Of a stretch of 42,406 nt of DNA, positions 1 through 7,357 are shown in pieces. Below the pieces are notes generated by a model. The model saw nothing but the letters and a program-made list of their open reading frames with translations, searched no databases and was not told where the DNA came from. Position 1 is the first letter of the stretch. Each line of letters starts with the position of its first letter. Position numbers and translations under genes: made by a program. The DNA is from Bacteroidia bacterium (GTDB taxonomy: Bacteria; Bacteroidota; Bacteroidia; Cytophagales; Cyclobacteriaceae), in the NCBI GenBank assembly GCA_030426345.1, contig JAUHYU010000039.1, positions 1 through 42,406 of the forward strand, written 5' to 3'.

Positions 1-13
1 AAAACGCTCAAAC

Positions 14-1948
14 CTATTTAGGCTTTGTTTTCCCTGGCCAATCATCGGTTCTAAAAGGTGAGGCTGGCAGGCCGTTTTTATTATAAAGGTTGCATTTTGG
101 ATTGGATGCCCATCCGTATCTGACAGCTTCAGGTTTCTTTACTTTATCACTGGATACAAATACTTTCCCACCTACGATTTGCGCATCTGCCCAATAATAT
201 TTTTTATCTGCCCCAGCTATTTGAAAACCAGTGAGCCCATCCCCTTTCGCCATCAGTCCATTACCGACATTCTCAAAGGATATTTCAACATCATTGCCGT
301 TGATTTCCATGGATTTGTACAAAGGCCCTGAGTAAACTATATCCTGATTGTAGGCGACCTTTTTTGCGGCAAGGGCCAAACGCTCGCCTACATCCTGCTT
401 GTTTTTTGGATGGATATCAAACTGTTCTCCAATATCAATAGTTACTGCCATCCCTGTATTGGGTAACCTAAGTGCCATCAGTTGCGCTTCACGGAGTTCC
501 GCCCAGCTGTCTTCCTGTGGCTGCTCCGGGGTATCCATATAATTGGCGAGCTGTACAAATAAAAATGGAAAATAGCCAATCTCCCATCGCATGCGCCAAT
601 CCTCAATCATAGCTTGAAAAAGTGCTCGATAGGCATACGCTCTTCCGGCATTGGTTTCTCCCTGATACCATATAGCACCTTTAATGCCGTAAGGTATAAT
701 CGGAGCCAACATCCCATTGTAGAGGCTGGAGGGATAATGTGTATATCCTTTTACCTCGGGAAGTGCGGGCTCCAAATTTGCATTGTATTTCCATGGACCT
801 GCCAGGTCTTCAAGCACTGCTCCACTTGGTGCATATAATTTCATTCTTTCTTCAGGTCCCAAAAAATTTGGATTGCCCCAACCATGGGCTAACCTTACGG
901 CAATTACATTTTTCCCTGATTTCACCAATTTTCCCGGTACAGTAAATTCAGAAAAGTTAGGTGCATTGGCTTTTCCTAGCTCTTGTTCATTAAAATACAC
1001 AGTGGCGTTATTTCCCATTCTGCCAAGATCAAATTTCAATTCATTCCCTTTAAATTCCTTCGAAACTTCCAAAACCTTCCGTAGCCATACGACCCCTTTC
1101 AACTCTTCATCCCAATTGGGTGCAATTACCACCGGCCAGTCCGTAGAATTATAATTGATTTTATGCACACCAGACTCCAAACCCAGATATGACGAACTTA
1201 TAATCTCACTTTTCTCCTCGGCTCTTTTATTATTTGCTTCTACGTCTTGCCCCCAACCATCTTCAAAATTTACATTTACAGCACTACCGCCCAATTTGGT
1301 CACTGCCTCCAATATTTCCTTGCTCGTCCAGGCCTCTGCCGGCGTCCCGCCCCAATTGCAACTGATCAATCCAATCGGGACATTCAAATCCTTTTGAATA
1401 TCTCTACCAAAAAAATAAGCAACAGCTGAAAAATTCTTAGCAACTTCAGGTGTACACCTATCCCATTGTCCCCCTTCCAAGTCTTCTGTCGGCACATCGC
1501 TGACTCTCCTTGGCACTGTAAACAATCTGATCTCCGGATAGTTAGCCCCTTTTGCTTCTTCTGCGCCGTTGTTTGCGTTTTCAAGTCGAAATGACATGTT
1601 TGACTGACCACCAGCAACCCAAACATCACCAAACATCACATCCGAAAATACGATTTCATTTTCACCATTGATCACAAGGGTGTATGGTCCTCCCGCACTA
1701 AATTTGGGTAAATAAAGCTGCCATTTTCCATCAGTATCCGCAACTCCAGAAGCAACCATCTCTCCTATCTTCACAACAATTTTTTCTCCGGGATTGGCTG
1801 TGCCCCAAACTGGGACGTTGATTCCCCGTTGCAGCACCATGTTATCAGAAAATATTCTGGCTACCTTTACATTCGAGAATGCGTATGTAGAACAAAAAAG
1901 AGAAAATACCAGAAGGAAAGGCGCAAAAGCAGACTGTAGATTTTTCAT
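14..1948 (-). CDS. Exported sialate O-acetylesterase-like SGNH esterase
   Basis: Secreted or periplasmic esterase of the sialate 9-O-acetylesterase (SASA) family, which removes O-acetyl groups from sialic acids or, in environmental bacteria, from other acetylated glycans. A signal peptide covers about residues 1-24. The nucleophile block GQSNM (Ser116) follows an N-terminal beta domain, the NWGGTPAEAW block lies near residue 200, WYQGETN forms the third conserved block, and DIHP (Asp511, His513) supplies the acid and base. Between blocks there is a beta-galactosidase-like jelly-roll insert (around residues 270-370), normal for the longer members; 644 residues is usual for that subgroup. It is the last gene of a minus-strand run, 49 bases after the LRR gene, separated from it by a perfect inverted repeat. 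The family is secure; the substrate is not. Confidence 0.9.
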   Translation of the reverse strand: MKNLQSAFAPFLLVFSLFCSTYAFSNVKVARIFSDNMVLQRGINVPVWGTANPGEKIVVKIGEMVASGVADTDGKWQLYLPKFSAGGPYTLVINGENEIVFSDVMFGDVWVAGGQSNMSFRLENANNGAEEAKGANYPEIRLFTVPRRVSDVPTEDLEGGQWDRCTPEVAKNFSAVAYFFGRDIQKDLNVPIGLISCNWGGTPAEAWTSKEILEAVTKLGGSAVNVNFEDGWGQDVEANNKRAEEKSEIISSSYLGLESGVHKINYNSTDWPVVIAPNWDEELKGVVWLRKVLEVSKEFKGNELKFDLGRMGNNATVYFNEQELGKANAPNFSEFTVPGKLVKSGKNVIAVRLAHGWGNPNFLGPEERMKLYAPSGAVLEDLAGPWKYNANLEPALPEVKGYTHYPSSLYNGMLAPIIPYGIKGAIWYQGETNAGRAYAYRALFQAMIEDWRMRWEIGYFPFLFVQLANYMDTPEQPQEDSWAELREAQLMALRLPNTGMAVTIDIGEQFDIHPKNKQDVGERLALAAKKVAYNQDIVYSGPLYKSMEINGNDVEISFENVGNGLMAKGDGLTGFQIAGADKKYYWADAQIVGGKVFVSSDKVKKPEAVRYGWASNPKCNLYNKNGLPASPFRTDDWPGKTKPK

Positions 1949-1967
1949 TTTAAAGCAGTTGACGATT

Positions 1968-2012
1968 GTAGTTTTCTATTAAATTAAAAAAACCAATTTA
2001 ATAGAAAACTAC
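1968..2012. repeat. Perfect 18-bp inverted repeat overlapping the 3' end of the LRR gene
   Basis: Arms GTAGTTTTCTATTAAATT (1968-1985) and its exact complement (1995-2012) flank a 9-base spacer. The right arm contains the stop codon and last codons of the LRR gene. On the minus strand the loop is T-rich and no T-run follows the stem, so it is not a textbook intrinsic terminator. It could trim or stabilise the mRNA between the LRR gene and the esterase, or act as a weak bidirectional terminator. Confidence 0.75.
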
Positions 2013-4583
2013 ATCACAATCAGGATTATTTGCTTTAAATTCTTCTACTTTTTTATCCGACAACCTATTGTTATAACATTTTAAAACTTTCAAATTTTCT
2101 AGGCCTGAAAGTGCGTTGATGTTTCTTACTTTGGTTTTGGAAAACTCCAATACTTCCAGTTGCTTCAGCCCTGAAACGGGGGAAAGGTCCTTGACATAAC
2201 TTCCAGAAAACTTTAGTTCGCGCAACACTTTCAACGACCGAATGGGTTTCAAATCAGAAATTTGCGTGCTTTCCAAGTCTAATACTTGCAGGTTTTCGAG
2301 TGCTGACAATGCTTCTATATCTGATATTGGATTCCTAGGACATTCCAACTTTTCCAGCTTGGTCAACTTTATCAATGGATAAAGTGAAGTGATTTGACTA
2401 TCAGTAAACTTCAGGGACTTTAACCTGACGAACTCCGGCAAAGGATCCAGATTGGTCAGTGAAAAGCTTTTTATCTCCAACTCCGTCTTGCTCGCCAACT
2501 GATGCAAATGCTCAGGAGTTGGTCGTGTATCCAGATTATTGGACTTTCTAAATATAGATTGCCAATCGTCATCCATATTTCCCCACCAAGCCCTCAACCG
2601 CTCAGTTTTGTAAACGACTACAGAACTATCTTCATCAAAATTCAAATCCAAAAAATCTTCGTCCTCTACCTGAGTTTGCTCAAAATACGCAGCTTGGAAA
2701 CCGGACACAGAGTTCAAAACAGAAATATCTTTAATATCCGTATTATTGAAAAATAGGGAGTCGAGATGTTGCATGCCTGCAAGCGCAGAAATATCACTAA
2801 TCTTGGTGTGATCAAAATTGAGCTCTTTCAGCTTTCCCAATCCCTTAATCGGTGATAAATCTATCGCCATGGAATTTTGACCCTTTATCACCGACAAATT
2901 TTGGGTATTGACAAGATGTGCAATGTCGGACACTTGAGTATCCGAAAAATCCAATACCTCTAAGAGCGGTGTGTATTTAAGGGGCGATAAGCCTTTTGCG
3001 TTTTCATGGATTTTCAATGCTTTTATCTTTAAAATCCGATGCAACTGCTCTTTGGACTCAAGGTTGGACAAACCCAGTTTTGCCTCGATCAAATCTTTCC
3101 AATCCATATCGAGGTTATCCCAGAATGTCCGAAGTTCATCCGTTATAAAAATCACCTCCACATTTGGAATAGCAGCGCTGATCACCCTATAATCATCCAT
3201 ATCTAGATCTGAATTATCTGCATAAATGATTTTTAAATCCTCCAAACCGCGCAAGGCAGAAAGATCAGCCACTTTGGTGTTTTCACAAATTATTGTGTCT
3301 AAATTTCCCAGATGCTGTAAAGGCTCCAAGTCCACAACTTGAGTATTGTCAAATGTCAGTTTTTTGAGATTTTTCAAATTGGAAAGAGGGTCGATATCAC
3401 TTATTGATGTATTGGAAAAATTAAGATTTATCAACGACTTCAATTGCCCGATAGAATCCAAGGTCGTCAAATTGGTATTGGAGCAATCCAGCTCTTGCAA
3501 ATGAGTTAAATTATCCAATGAAGGAATCGTGTCGATTACTGTTTGCTTCAGATGAAGAATTTTCAATTGATTGAAGCTTTCAATTACCTCAATGCTGGAA
3601 ACCGGCGTATTGTCGATATAAAGCTCCTGCAAGGATTTAGAATATTTCAATGGATTAAGATCTTCGACTTTTGTATTTGAGCAATCCAGTACTTCTATCG
3701 TCGTGAGGTTCCTGATGGGAAAAAGATCATTTATCACCGAAGAAGAAATATTCAGTTTACGTAGTTTTTTGAACTGATCCAATGGTTTTAGATCTTTGAT
3801 GATTGTACTGCCCGAAAGATTGATTTCTTCTTTATTGGCGGCCTGTTTTACAAAATCTATTATCCTGATGGTATCCTTTACCTGCACCCCTCCCATCACG
3901 TAAGTAGAATCAGAAAATTCATCGATCTCATACAACAGCAGCCCATCCTTTACTTCAATACCAGCACCAAGCTGTACTTTCCAAGCTGTATTCAACTCAT
4001 TCCACCAGTAGGCCAATTCTTCATCCCGACTTAGCTTTGTAGTGTAGATGCTGGCAATTTTAAGGTCTTTGTCTTCTTCATCCACATTTACTTCAATATA
4101 CCTTTCCTGATCAGAATCTACACTATCATCTTCTATCGTAATTCCCTTAAGGTTGCGCATCAATTTGATGGTAAAAAACATTTTCCCATCCTGATTTACA
4201 TTATTAGCTATGTCAATAATATTGAACTTGAAGCTCACTTTTTTAAAGAAAAAGTCCACATCCTTCAAATATGCCTGCACATCTTTGTTGGTAACGACAT
4301 CACGGTGCTCGTCAAGGTCGTCTTCTATTTGCACCTTATCGTCCCTAAAAACCTTTAGGTAACTCTTGTTGATTATCTCATCTTTATCTTTGACAGAATA
4401 GGCTGGGTTTCCGATCACATTCAAGGAAAATTCCAAAAATGAAACCAGCTCGCGCACCTCGCCCTCGTAGGCTTCTACCATTTCCTTTTCAGAATCCTTT
4501 TGTGCATTTACGTTAAATATACTACTGAAAAACAGTGTAAAAATCATGAATGGAAAAAGTAAGACTGAAATGCTATTTCTCAT
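1998..4583 (-). CDS. Secreted leucine-rich-repeat protein with three W-helix/LRR modules
   Basis: Exported protein of 861 residues with a signal peptide at about 1-27. An N-terminal domain (about 30-190) resembles the domains of the upstream neighbours. It is followed by three successive modules. Each begins with a Trp-rich helix (AYWWNELNTAWK, RTFWDNLDMDWK, RAWWGNMDDDWQ), continues with LRRs of about 22-23 residues of the type LxxLxxLxxLxxSNTxVxDLxPL, and closes with a short acidic helix plus beta strand such as EEFKANNPDCDVVFY. LRR blocks of this kind normally bind proteins. No T9SS sorting domain is visible at the C terminus. Its start overlaps the end of the preceding gene by 11 bases, so the two are probably translationally coupled. 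The ligand is unknown. Confidence 0.85.
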   Translation of the reverse strand: MRNSISVLLFPFMIFTLFFSSIFNVNAQKDSEKEMVEAYEGEVRELVSFLEFSLNVIGNPAYSVKDKDEIINKSYLKVFRDDKVQIEDDLDEHRDVVTNKDVQAYLKDVDFFFKKVSFKFNIIDIANNVNQDGKMFFTIKLMRNLKGITIEDDSVDSDQERYIEVNVDEEDKDLKIASIYTTKLSRDEELAYWWNELNTAWKVQLGAGIEVKDGLLLYEIDEFSDSTYVMGGVQVKDTIRIIDFVKQAANKEEINLSGSTIIKDLKPLDQFKKLRKLNISSSVINDLFPIRNLTTIEVLDCSNTKVEDLNPLKYSKSLQELYIDNTPVSSIEVIESFNQLKILHLKQTVIDTIPSLDNLTHLQELDCSNTNLTTLDSIGQLKSLINLNFSNTSISDIDPLSNLKNLKKLTFDNTQVVDLEPLQHLGNLDTIICENTKVADLSALRGLEDLKIIYADNSDLDMDDYRVISAAIPNVEVIFITDELRTFWDNLDMDWKDLIEAKLGLSNLESKEQLHRILKIKALKIHENAKGLSPLKYTPLLEVLDFSDTQVSDIAHLVNTQNLSVIKGQNSMAIDLSPIKGLGKLKELNFDHTKISDISALAGMQHLDSLFFNNTDIKDISVLNSVSGFQAAYFEQTQVEDEDFLDLNFDEDSSVVVYKTERLRAWWGNMDDDWQSIFRKSNNLDTRPTPEHLHQLASKTELEIKSFSLTNLDPLPEFVRLKSLKFTDSQITSLYPLIKLTKLEKLECPRNPISDIEALSALENLQVLDLESTQISDLKPIRSLKVLRELKFSGSYVKDLSPVSGLKQLEVLEFSKTKVRNINALSGLENLKVLKCYNNRLSDKKVEEFKANNPDCDVVFY

Positions 4584-5400
4584 AGTGGATATATTTGAGC
4601 AACATACCTTTTTGGTCTTCGGGAATTTTAGAAATACTGGAAATGAGCCATCCAGAGTTGTTTCCCTGTCGATTAAACTCCTTCAACTGAAAGTACCAAT
4701 TATTCAATTGAAAAAAATGGAATGAAACCTTTTCGATAGTTTCAAATTTTAAATTCCCCTGTTTGACCTCATATAAAAAAAGCGTCTTGAAATCGGGCTT
4801 GAAGTCTTCGTCAAAATAATACTCCACAGTATTTGGATCGTTAAAGACTTTAATCAGATTCATAAAATCCAATTCATGGCTCATCGGATGCAAAAACTTG
4901 GTGAGAGCTGTAGAATCAGCAAAAAACATTTTAGTAAATGGATAAAAATAAACACTGTTGATCACCCATTTGATCCCGAGATTTTCCTTTTCCAACTCCA
5001 AAAACAGTACCACGGTGCGGGGCTCTCCATTATAAATGAACTTTGCATCCACCTCAGCAAACCACCTTCCTCCATAGTAATCCAAAAAAGCTGGTGAAGG
5101 CCCATCAGCCACGTCTTTAATAAAATCATTTTTAAGCTTTTCTGTGATGTCTTTATTCTCACGATCAAAAAGCATTTTGATATAATTGGCACGAAAAGTT
5201 TTGCTCCGGTAATTGGGGTCCCCCTTATACAACCGCTTGCCATTCAGATCCTCCTCGGAATTGAATCTCCTAAAAAACTGATTGACCTGCTTGGTCTCAG
5301 CATACATAAAACTTTCGTCACCCAGATAGGATCCGATGTCTTGCGCTGAGCCAAATACACAAATTAGCTGTAGGATTGCTACTGCGATTGTCTCCCTCAT
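4573..5400 (-). CDS. Exported protein of unknown function, probably two tandem NTF2-like domains
   Basis: I do not recognise a named family. It has 275 residues with a short N-terminal signal peptide ending near AQD. Two segments (about 25-150 and 160-270) look alike: helices first, then beta strands, ending in a Trp-containing strand (KWVINSVYF in the first, GWLISSISKI in the second). That order resembles NTF2-like cone folds. It lies 19 bases after the 192-residue gene and overlaps the LRR gene by 11 bases, so it belongs to the same operon. No catalytic motif is apparent; a binding or scaffold role beside the LRR protein is an inference from context. Confidence 0.7.
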   Translation of the reverse strand: MRETIAVAILQLICVFGSAQDIGSYLGDESFMYAETKQVNQFFRRFNSEEDLNGKRLYKGDPNYRSKTFRANYIKMLFDRENKDITEKLKNDFIKDVADGPSPAFLDYYGGRWFAEVDAKFIYNGEPRTVVLFLELEKENLGIKWVINSVYFYPFTKMFFADSTALTKFLHPMSHELDFMNLIKVFNDPNTVEYYFDEDFKPDFKTLFLYEVKQGNLKFETIEKVSFHFFQLNNWYFQLKEFNRQGNNSGWLISSISKIPEDQKGMLLKYIHYEK

Positions 5401-5419
5401 ATCAAAAATGAAAATTGGA

Positions 5420-5998
5420 TTATCCCGGCTTGGTTTCTGTAACGCGGATATCTCCTAACAGCACATCCCAAAAACCAATGACGCGTCCTTGGATTTGTGT
5501 TTGTTTGCGTTCCACATATACCGTGATATCCTTTTTAGTGGTATCTACATACTTCATGCCGTCGTCTGTCTCACCGGTAAACCGCTGATAAACCGTGATT
5601 ACCCCAACATACCTACCATCTGGCTGACGTACCAAGTCACTGATATACTGGATATTGAACCAATCAATTTTTACCCGGTCATAATTGAGCGCCATTAAGC
5701 GTTGAAAATATTCCCGAACTCCATAATATTCTATTTCGGTACGGTTCAGTGAAGAAACGCCCATCTGGCTATCATCTGCAAAAAGTTCAAGTGCGCGATC
5801 TATCACTCTGTTGGCCTCTGAAAATGGCGTATCTTTGTTTCCTATAATACTTATGTATTTCCCAAGATCCTTCACTTTTTCCAAAGCAAGTGAATCTATC
5901 GCCTGCTTTCTTTCAGGGCTGATTTCGGGTTGTGCCAGCGCTGAAATTGCAACACCGAATATGAGGAGTAAGCTTAAAAATATATTTGACTTATTCAT
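5420..5998 (-). CDS. Small exported protein sharing a domain with its operon neighbours
   Basis: Unknown function, 192 residues, signal peptide about 1-22 (ending ALAQ). The mature part opens with a helix, then NRVIDRALELFADDS, a YFQRLMAL helix, and a beta-rich half with DGRYVGVITVYQRFTG and KKDITVYVERK. The same order occurs in the N-terminal domain of the LRR protein (YLKDVDFFFKKVSFKFNIID, DGKMFFTIKLMR, RYIEVNVDEE), and the helical first half resembles the C-terminal part of the 214-residue lipoprotein. This points to duplication of one domain within the operon. It starts 34 bases after the lipoprotein gene. Confidence 0.7.
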   Translation of the reverse strand: MNKSNIFLSLLLIFGVAISALAQPEISPERKQAIDSLALEKVKDLGKYISIIGNKDTPFSEANRVIDRALELFADDSQMGVSSLNRTEIEYYGVREYFQRLMALNYDRVKIDWFNIQYISDLVRQPDGRYVGVITVYQRFTGETDDGMKYVDTTKKDITVYVERKQTQIQGRVIGFWDVLLGDIRVTETKPG

Positions 5999-6032
5999 TG
6001 GTTTCTATTTTTTGTGGTTATAAAAATGAGGT

Positions 6033-6677
6033 CTATTTCTTGATCAATTCCAATTCTGTAATCTTACCATTGGCGTCATAGACCACATTCTCGATTTTGT
6101 TGCGGTTTACCTTTTGATCTTTGAGATATTCCAAATATCTCCTGATAGTTGTAGGTCGGTCATAGTCAACCGTATTTCCTGACTTGCTTATGATTATAAG
6201 CACTGGAGTATCTTCAGAGGCAAACTGTCCCAAGGCTTCATTAATATATCTGTTGGACGTAGCAAGGTTAGAACTATTGGCTATCATGTTAAAATAATCA
6301 TTTAATCCTTTAGGCCCTCCTTCTTTCTTGAGCTGTTCTTCCCGCTCCCGCGCCAATTTCTCCGCACGTTCCTTTGCCATCTGAGCTTCGCGCTCCCTCG
6401 ATAGTTTGTCTTCAACCTTCGTGATCAAATCCTGAACCTCTGCATCTTCAATATTCATATCCTTTATCACTTTCAGCCTGCTTTCCTTTTCATCCAAAGA
6501 AAGGCCGGTATTATCGCCTAATAGCATTTCCAAATCTGCCTTGGCTTTTGCAATTTTCCGAGCAGTTGCGGCTGCGGCTTCTTCAGCTGCAATTTTTTTC
6601 TGGCTTTTACAGGAGTATTCGCCAGCGGAAATCGCCACGATAAAGACTAAAATCAATATTTTATTTAAGCTTTTCAT
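6033..6677 (-). CDS. Coiled-coil lipoprotein, first gene of the exported-protein operon
   Basis: Of 214 residues, the first 23 form a lipoprotein signal peptide with lipobox-like AGEYSC (Cys23), so the protein is probably tethered to a membrane from the periplasmic side. An Ala/Lys/Glu/Arg-rich coiled coil runs over about residues 28-118. The C-terminal domain (about 125-214) reads LNDYFNMIANSSN, RYINEALGQFAS, TIRRYLEYLKDQK and resembles segments of the next protein. First in a four-gene run (34 bases, 19 bases and an 11-base overlap between successive genes). It may be the membrane anchor for the other secreted products, but that is inference. Confidence 0.7.
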   Translation of the reverse strand: MKSLNKILILVFIVAISAGEYSCKSQKKIAAEEAAAATARKIAKAKADLEMLLGDNTGLSLDEKESRLKVIKDMNIEDAEVQDLITKVEDKLSREREAQMAKERAEKLAREREEQLKKEGGPKGLNDYFNMIANSSNLATSNRYINEALGQFASEDTPVLIIISKSGNTVDYDRPTTIRRYLEYLKDQKVNRNKIENVVYDANGKITELELIKK

Positions 6678-6768
6678 AAAAATTAAATGTGATTTAAGAG
6701 ATTTATTTAAATGTTGTCAAGGATTATAAATAATGGTAATGATTAAATACATCAAAAATCCATAGCTG

Positions 6769-6776
6769 CAAAAATA
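6769..6776 (-). promoter_or_regulatory. Candidate -7 element (TATTTTTG) for the exported operon
   Basis: On the minus strand TATTTTTG matches the Bacteroidota -7 consensus TAnnTTTG exactly and lies about 92 bases before the lipoprotein start codon. I see no good TTG -33 element at the right distance, so support is partial. Confidence 0.35.
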
Positions 6777-6877
6777 TAAAAATTACCTTACGCATCATAC
6801 ATATTTTATGAATGCGCTGATCAGGCTTCTAATCCAACGACTAGCAATGGATTTAATTTGAAATAAACAATACAAAA

Positions 6878-6901
6878 TTCATGGATTTTAGATGCTTTTT
6901 T
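6878..6901 (+). repeat. 24-base dispersed repeat, copy 1
   Basis: The sequence TTCATGGATTTTAGATGC followed by T6 (here extended to T9) is identical over 24 bases to 34683-34706. It resembles the right arm of the terminator palindrome at 27683-27718. No matching left arm is present here. Confidence 0.6.
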
Positions 6902-6915
6902 TTTGGCAGGCTTAC

Positions 6916-6946
6916 AAAAAAGAAGGAGGCGGCGTGTGCCACCTCC
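6916..6946 (-). terminator. Intrinsic terminator behind the leader ORF
   Basis: On the minus strand the stem GGAGGTGGC / GCCGCCTCC (one A-C mismatch), loop ACAC, is followed directly by TTCTTTTTT. This is a strong GC-rich intrinsic terminator and points only to the minus strand. It begins 31 bases after the stop codon of the 17-codon ORF at 6978-7031 and lies about 240 bases before the lipoprotein gene. Confidence 0.75.
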
Positions 6947-6977
6947 CCTTTGCTAACCATTAAACAAAACCTCAAAC

Positions 6978-7031
6978 CTAACAACAACCACAAATGATTA
7001 GTCTGAATCGGAAAGGCTGCATACTAAACAT
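6978..7031 (-). CDS. Putative leader peptide ending in Cys-Gly-Cys-Cys
   Basis: A 17-codon minus-strand ORF reads MFSMQPFRFRLIICGCC and stops at TAG; an internal ATG would give 14 residues (MQPFRFRLIICGCC). Three of its last four residues are Cys, and a strong intrinsic terminator begins 31 bases downstream. That is the layout of ribosome-dependent attenuators, in which stalling at consecutive rare or limiting codons decides termination. The upstream flank can also pair (GAACC/GGTTC, and GAAAGG/CCTTTC as an alternative). No sulfur-assimilation gene follows; the next minus-strand gene is the lipoprotein. It could therefore control that operon or be a free-standing small transcript. Translation is not proven. 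Confidence 0.45.
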   Translation of the reverse strand: MFSMQPFRFRLIICGCC

Positions 7032-7210
7032 GAACCTTTCGTTGGTTCTGTAATATTAACGTTTTAAGCCTCTCAATGTTTGGTTGTTTTTCTTCGTGTT
7101 CGCGACATTTTAGTAAAAAACAAATTGCTCCTCACTGAAACTATGTAAATATCATTTTCGTAAAATAAAGTAGATGCCAAAACAAAATAAAAATTGACAT
7201 CATTTTCTAA

Positions 7211-7325
7211 TTTTAGAGGATAACCCCTAAAAAGCTTAATTTCGATATTAAGCATGCAGTTAGCAGAAACTGCAATTAGCGCCAAAGCACTAAGTAAAAA
7301 TGACGGAAACTTTTCCGTCATTTTT
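7211..7325 (+). ncRNA. Candidate structured RNA: four consecutive hairpins
   Basis: Four local stems follow each other. (1) TTTTAGAGG/CCCCTAAAA at 7211-7232 has one mismatch and loop ATAA. (2) GCTTAAT/ATTAAGC at 7234-7253. (3) TGCAGTT/AACTGCA at 7255-7274. (4) A perfect 14-bp stem at 7296-7325 is followed by T-rich sequence. No known RNA family is recognised. A small RNA or an mRNA leader ending in a terminator is possible. A 94-codon minus-strand frame crosses the same bases but has no supporting features. Confidence 0.4.
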
Positions 7326-7330
7326 ATTTT
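7296..7330 (+). terminator. Perfect 14-bp hairpin with U-rich tail
   Basis: Arms AAAAATGACGGAAA (7296-7309) and TTTCCGTCATTTTT (7312-7325) enclose a 2-base centre (CT) and run into TTTTTATTTTC. It would end plus-strand transcription just upstream of the 7358 gene, and being symmetrical it could work in both directions. Confidence 0.6.
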
Positions 7331-7342
7331 CATCAATTCCAT

Positions 7343-7350
7343 TACTTTTG
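7343..7350 (+). promoter_or_regulatory. -7 promoter element TACTTTTG before the YheT-like gene
   Basis: TACTTTTG fits TAnnTTTG and lies after the terminator-like hairpin, seven bases before the ATG at 7358. If used, the mRNA would have almost no leader. The -33 region is poor. Confidence 0.4.
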
Positions 7351-7357
7351 CGCCCAT

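Noticed and set aside
614-1397. Several plus-strand frames opposite the esterase gene
   Set aside because: They are antisense shadows of a well-supported gene, with no domains or signals of their own.
7073-7357. 94-codon minus-strand frame with a hydrophobic N terminus
   Set aside because: It crosses four hairpins including a perfect 14-bp terminator-like stem, starts back-to-back with the YheT gene, and has no neighbour or domain support. A structured RNA explains the bases better, though a small exported protein is not excluded.
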